DNA of 64,000 nucleotides, from assembly GCF_000619885.1 (NCBI RefSeq), contig NZ_KK211040.1, forward strand, positions 429,527 through 493,526. The letters run 5' to 3'. The stretch comes from Balneatrix alpica DSM 16621 (GTDB lineage: Bacteria; Pseudomonadota; Gammaproteobacteria; Pseudomonadales; Balneatricaceae). The notes beneath the pieces were generated by a model. It had not been told where the DNA came from, made no database searches, and saw only the letters and a program-made list of their open reading frames with translations. A program made the position numbers and the translations under genes. Each line of letters starts with the position of its first letter. Position 1 is the stretch's first letter. This document shows positions 63,169 to 64,000 of this stretch, piece by piece.

Positions 63169-63371
63169 ATATCCAAACTCATGGTTGAAGCAACTTTAAG
63201 CAAATCATTCTGCTGGGGGGTTAAAGGTGTTTTTGCTGCAACTGCGGCCATCTTTTGCCGTTGTTTAGCTTTCACCTTTGCCATCAGTTTATGGTAAATC
63301 AGCTCTAACTCTTCAACCGGCAGGGTATACAAATACGCCTCAATGGCATACCAGCTGGCTTTAATCTTCAT
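63114..63371 (-). CDS. Small hypothetical helical protein
   Basis: I start at the ATG at 63371 (85 residues, MKIKASWYAIEAYLYTLPVE), with AAAGGATC before it. The product is soluble and helical, with a basic middle (LMAKVKAKQRQKMAAVAAK) and a C-terminal LLKVASTMSLDISSLLQEAQAY. I recognise no family. It lies alone in the AT-rich right-hand end, so it may belong to an accessory region. Confidence 0.6.
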   Translation of the reverse strand: MKIKASWYAIEAYLYTLPVEELELIYHKLMAKVKAKQRQKMAAVAAKTPLTPQQNDLLKVASTMSLDISSLLQEAQAYANKRQGA

Positions 63372-63746
63372 GGAAGATCCTTTGTATCGACTTCGATTAC
63401 TCACAATACGTTTAGATGATGCCTAAATGGCTAGCCTTGGAAGATATTCATCTCTATACGTCACATGGGGACGAGCGGTTCATCTTTCAATCAGACGGTG
63501 GCTTAAAGGCTCACCTTAGGCAGGATCATGGAAATAGCTTAAGGCAAAACCTGCCACTGAGCATTAGTAATTCTGCTATTGATACAAAATTCCACATAAG
63601 AGTGTGCTAATACGGCGTGATTGGAGGTTTTGTAACCAATCCCCCTCTACAAGTCACTTGGAGAAGTCAGACCAACCAAACTGCAATGAGTCCGCACACA
63701 CATCGAACTTGCAGCCAACTTACGGAAGCACACTTCATACGACTGG
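63372..63746. other. Gene-poor stretch before the tandem array
   Basis: A 64-codon plus-strand frame at 63416-63610 has no clear ribosome site or family resemblance. I see nothing else here that I can support. The right end merges into the first, partly diverged repeat unit. Confidence 0.5.
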
Positions 63747-63803
63747 CTTCGCCTACTTTTATAAAGTGCTGAGCCCGACGTGTTTTCTTTCGGCCCAAAA
63801 GCA

Positions 63804-63837
63804 AAAATGCCAGACCGCGTTAGCAATCTGGCATTTT
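63804..63837 (-). terminator. Terminator-type hairpin in repeat unit 1
   Basis: AAAATGCCAGA (63804-63814) and TCTGGCATTTT (63827-63837) are perfect complements around a 12-base loop, with a T-run on the minus-strand side. It stands just downstream of the tRNA-like CCA end. Confidence 0.8.
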
Positions 63838-63844
63838 CTAAATC

Positions 63845-63909
63845 TGGTTGCAGGGCCGGACTGGAACCGACGACCTTCGCCTGCGTTTATAAAGCGCTGA
63901 GCCCGACGT
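63845..63909 (-). pseudogene. Disrupted tRNA-fMet-like sequence
   Basis: On the minus strand CGTCGGGCTCA, then after a foreign 18-19 base stretch CGAAGGTCGTCGGTTC, then CCGGCCCTGCAACCA, match the anticodon-stem, variable/T-arm and CCA end of bacterial initiator tRNA as I recall it. The T-stem GTCGG/CCGGC pairs. The anticodon loop is replaced and the D-arm and 5' acceptor strand are missing, so this is not a functional tRNA. The same 3' sequence recurs at 63973 to the edge. Confidence 0.65.
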
Positions 63910-63931
63910 GTTTTCTTCCGGCCCAAAAGCA

Positions 63932-63965
63932 AAAATGCCAGACCGCGTTAGCAATCTGGCATTTT
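63932..63965 (-). terminator. Terminator-type hairpin in repeat unit 2
   Basis: This is an exact copy, 128 bases on, of the hairpin in unit 1, with 11-bp arms at 63932-63942 and 63955-63965. Confidence 0.8.
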
Positions 63966-64000
63966 CTAAATCTGGTTGCAGGGCCGGACTGGAACCGACG

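Larger units (their letters stand above)
63747..64000. repeat. 128-bp tandem repeat running off the window edge
   Basis: Unit 1 is 63747-63874 and unit 2 is 63875 to the edge (126 of 128 bases seen). The two units differ at only about four positions. Each unit holds, on the minus strand, tRNA-like 3' sequence and a terminator-type hairpin. More units may lie beyond the window. Confidence 0.95.

Noticed and set aside
63416-63610. 64-codon plus-strand frame
   Set aside because: It has no ribosome site and no family resemblance, and nothing in its context supports it.
63604-63900. 98-codon plus-strand frame
   Set aside because: It runs through the tandem array and the tRNA-like sequence and has no ribosome site or protein-like composition.

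Overview
The window reads as the chromosome of an aerobic or facultatively denitrifying gammaproteobacterium, probably a marine Oceanospirillales-like relative of Pseudomonas. The protein families support this: a ~531-residue isocitrate lyase, GSH-independent formaldehyde dehydrogenase, narGHJI followed by a PpiC isomerase, heterotetrameric sarcosine oxidase, FabV, DUF2835 and DUF5062. The genus cannot be fixed from sequence alone. Coding density is high and codon use is fairly uniform until about 62.8 kb, where the sequence becomes AT-rich and poor in recognisable genes.

Layout. 0-1 kb: alkaline phosphatase, cut by the left edge. 1.6-4.1 kb: isocitrate lyase and a cold-shock/DUF1294 membrane protein. 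4.2-8 kb: one-carbon and serine genes (purU, sdaA) divergent from formaldehyde dehydrogenase. 8.1-11.4 kb: a TfoX-like protein, a 23-bp tandem repeat abutting a small lipoprotein gene, DUF5062, a diguanylate cyclase and carbonic anhydrase. 11.4-19.4 kb: respiratory nitrate reductase narGHJI plus a PpiC isomerase, with an FNR/ANR box and a NarL-like palindrome upstream. 19.5-28.6 kb: a signalling block holding a Cache-HAMP-GGDEF cyclase, then a periplasmic-binding-protein/histidine-kinase/periplasmic-binding-protein operon divergent from a REC-GAF-GGDEF-EAL-REC protein. 28.5-35.1 kb: a TonB-dependent receptor, FhuC/D/B-type transporter and a coupled nitroreductase, preceded by a Fur-like box. 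35.2-37.6 kb: an alpha/beta hydrolase and a GntR regulator whose start codons overlap divergently, then a cupin. 37.8-44.3 kb: glyA-soxBDAG. 44.7-48.2 kb: orphan trpB, ASCH protein, DsbA-like protein and a lipase-like lipoprotein. 48.2-52.9 kb: a sulfur module (SulP transporter and metallo-beta-lactamase hydrolase divergent from a BigR/SqrR-type repressor with two YeeE-type proteins), then ytfE. 53-58.9 kb: basic amino acid decarboxylase, DUF2835, LysR, DUF1338 and fabV. 59-62.8 kb: a LysR regulator divergent from an EmrAB-type efflux pair. 62.8-64 kb: AT-rich sequence ending in a 128-bp tandem array that carries tRNA-fMet-like 3' sequence and terminators.

How the genes work together. GlyA-SoxBDAG, PurU, SdaA and FdhA form a complete route from sarcosine (the last step of glycine betaine demethylation) through glycine and serine to pyruvate, with disposal of formaldehyde and formyl-THF; here the route is split into two loci about 30 kb apart. 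NarGHJI and YtfE fit anaerobic nitrate respiration and nitrosative stress. The sulfur module looks like a persulfide-sensing regulon with a 12-bp-arm palindrome as its operator. The most system-like unknown is the pair of paralogous periplasmic binding proteins around a histidine kinase, with no transporter, facing a multi-domain c-di-GMP protein whose EAL domain appears to lack its catalytic base.
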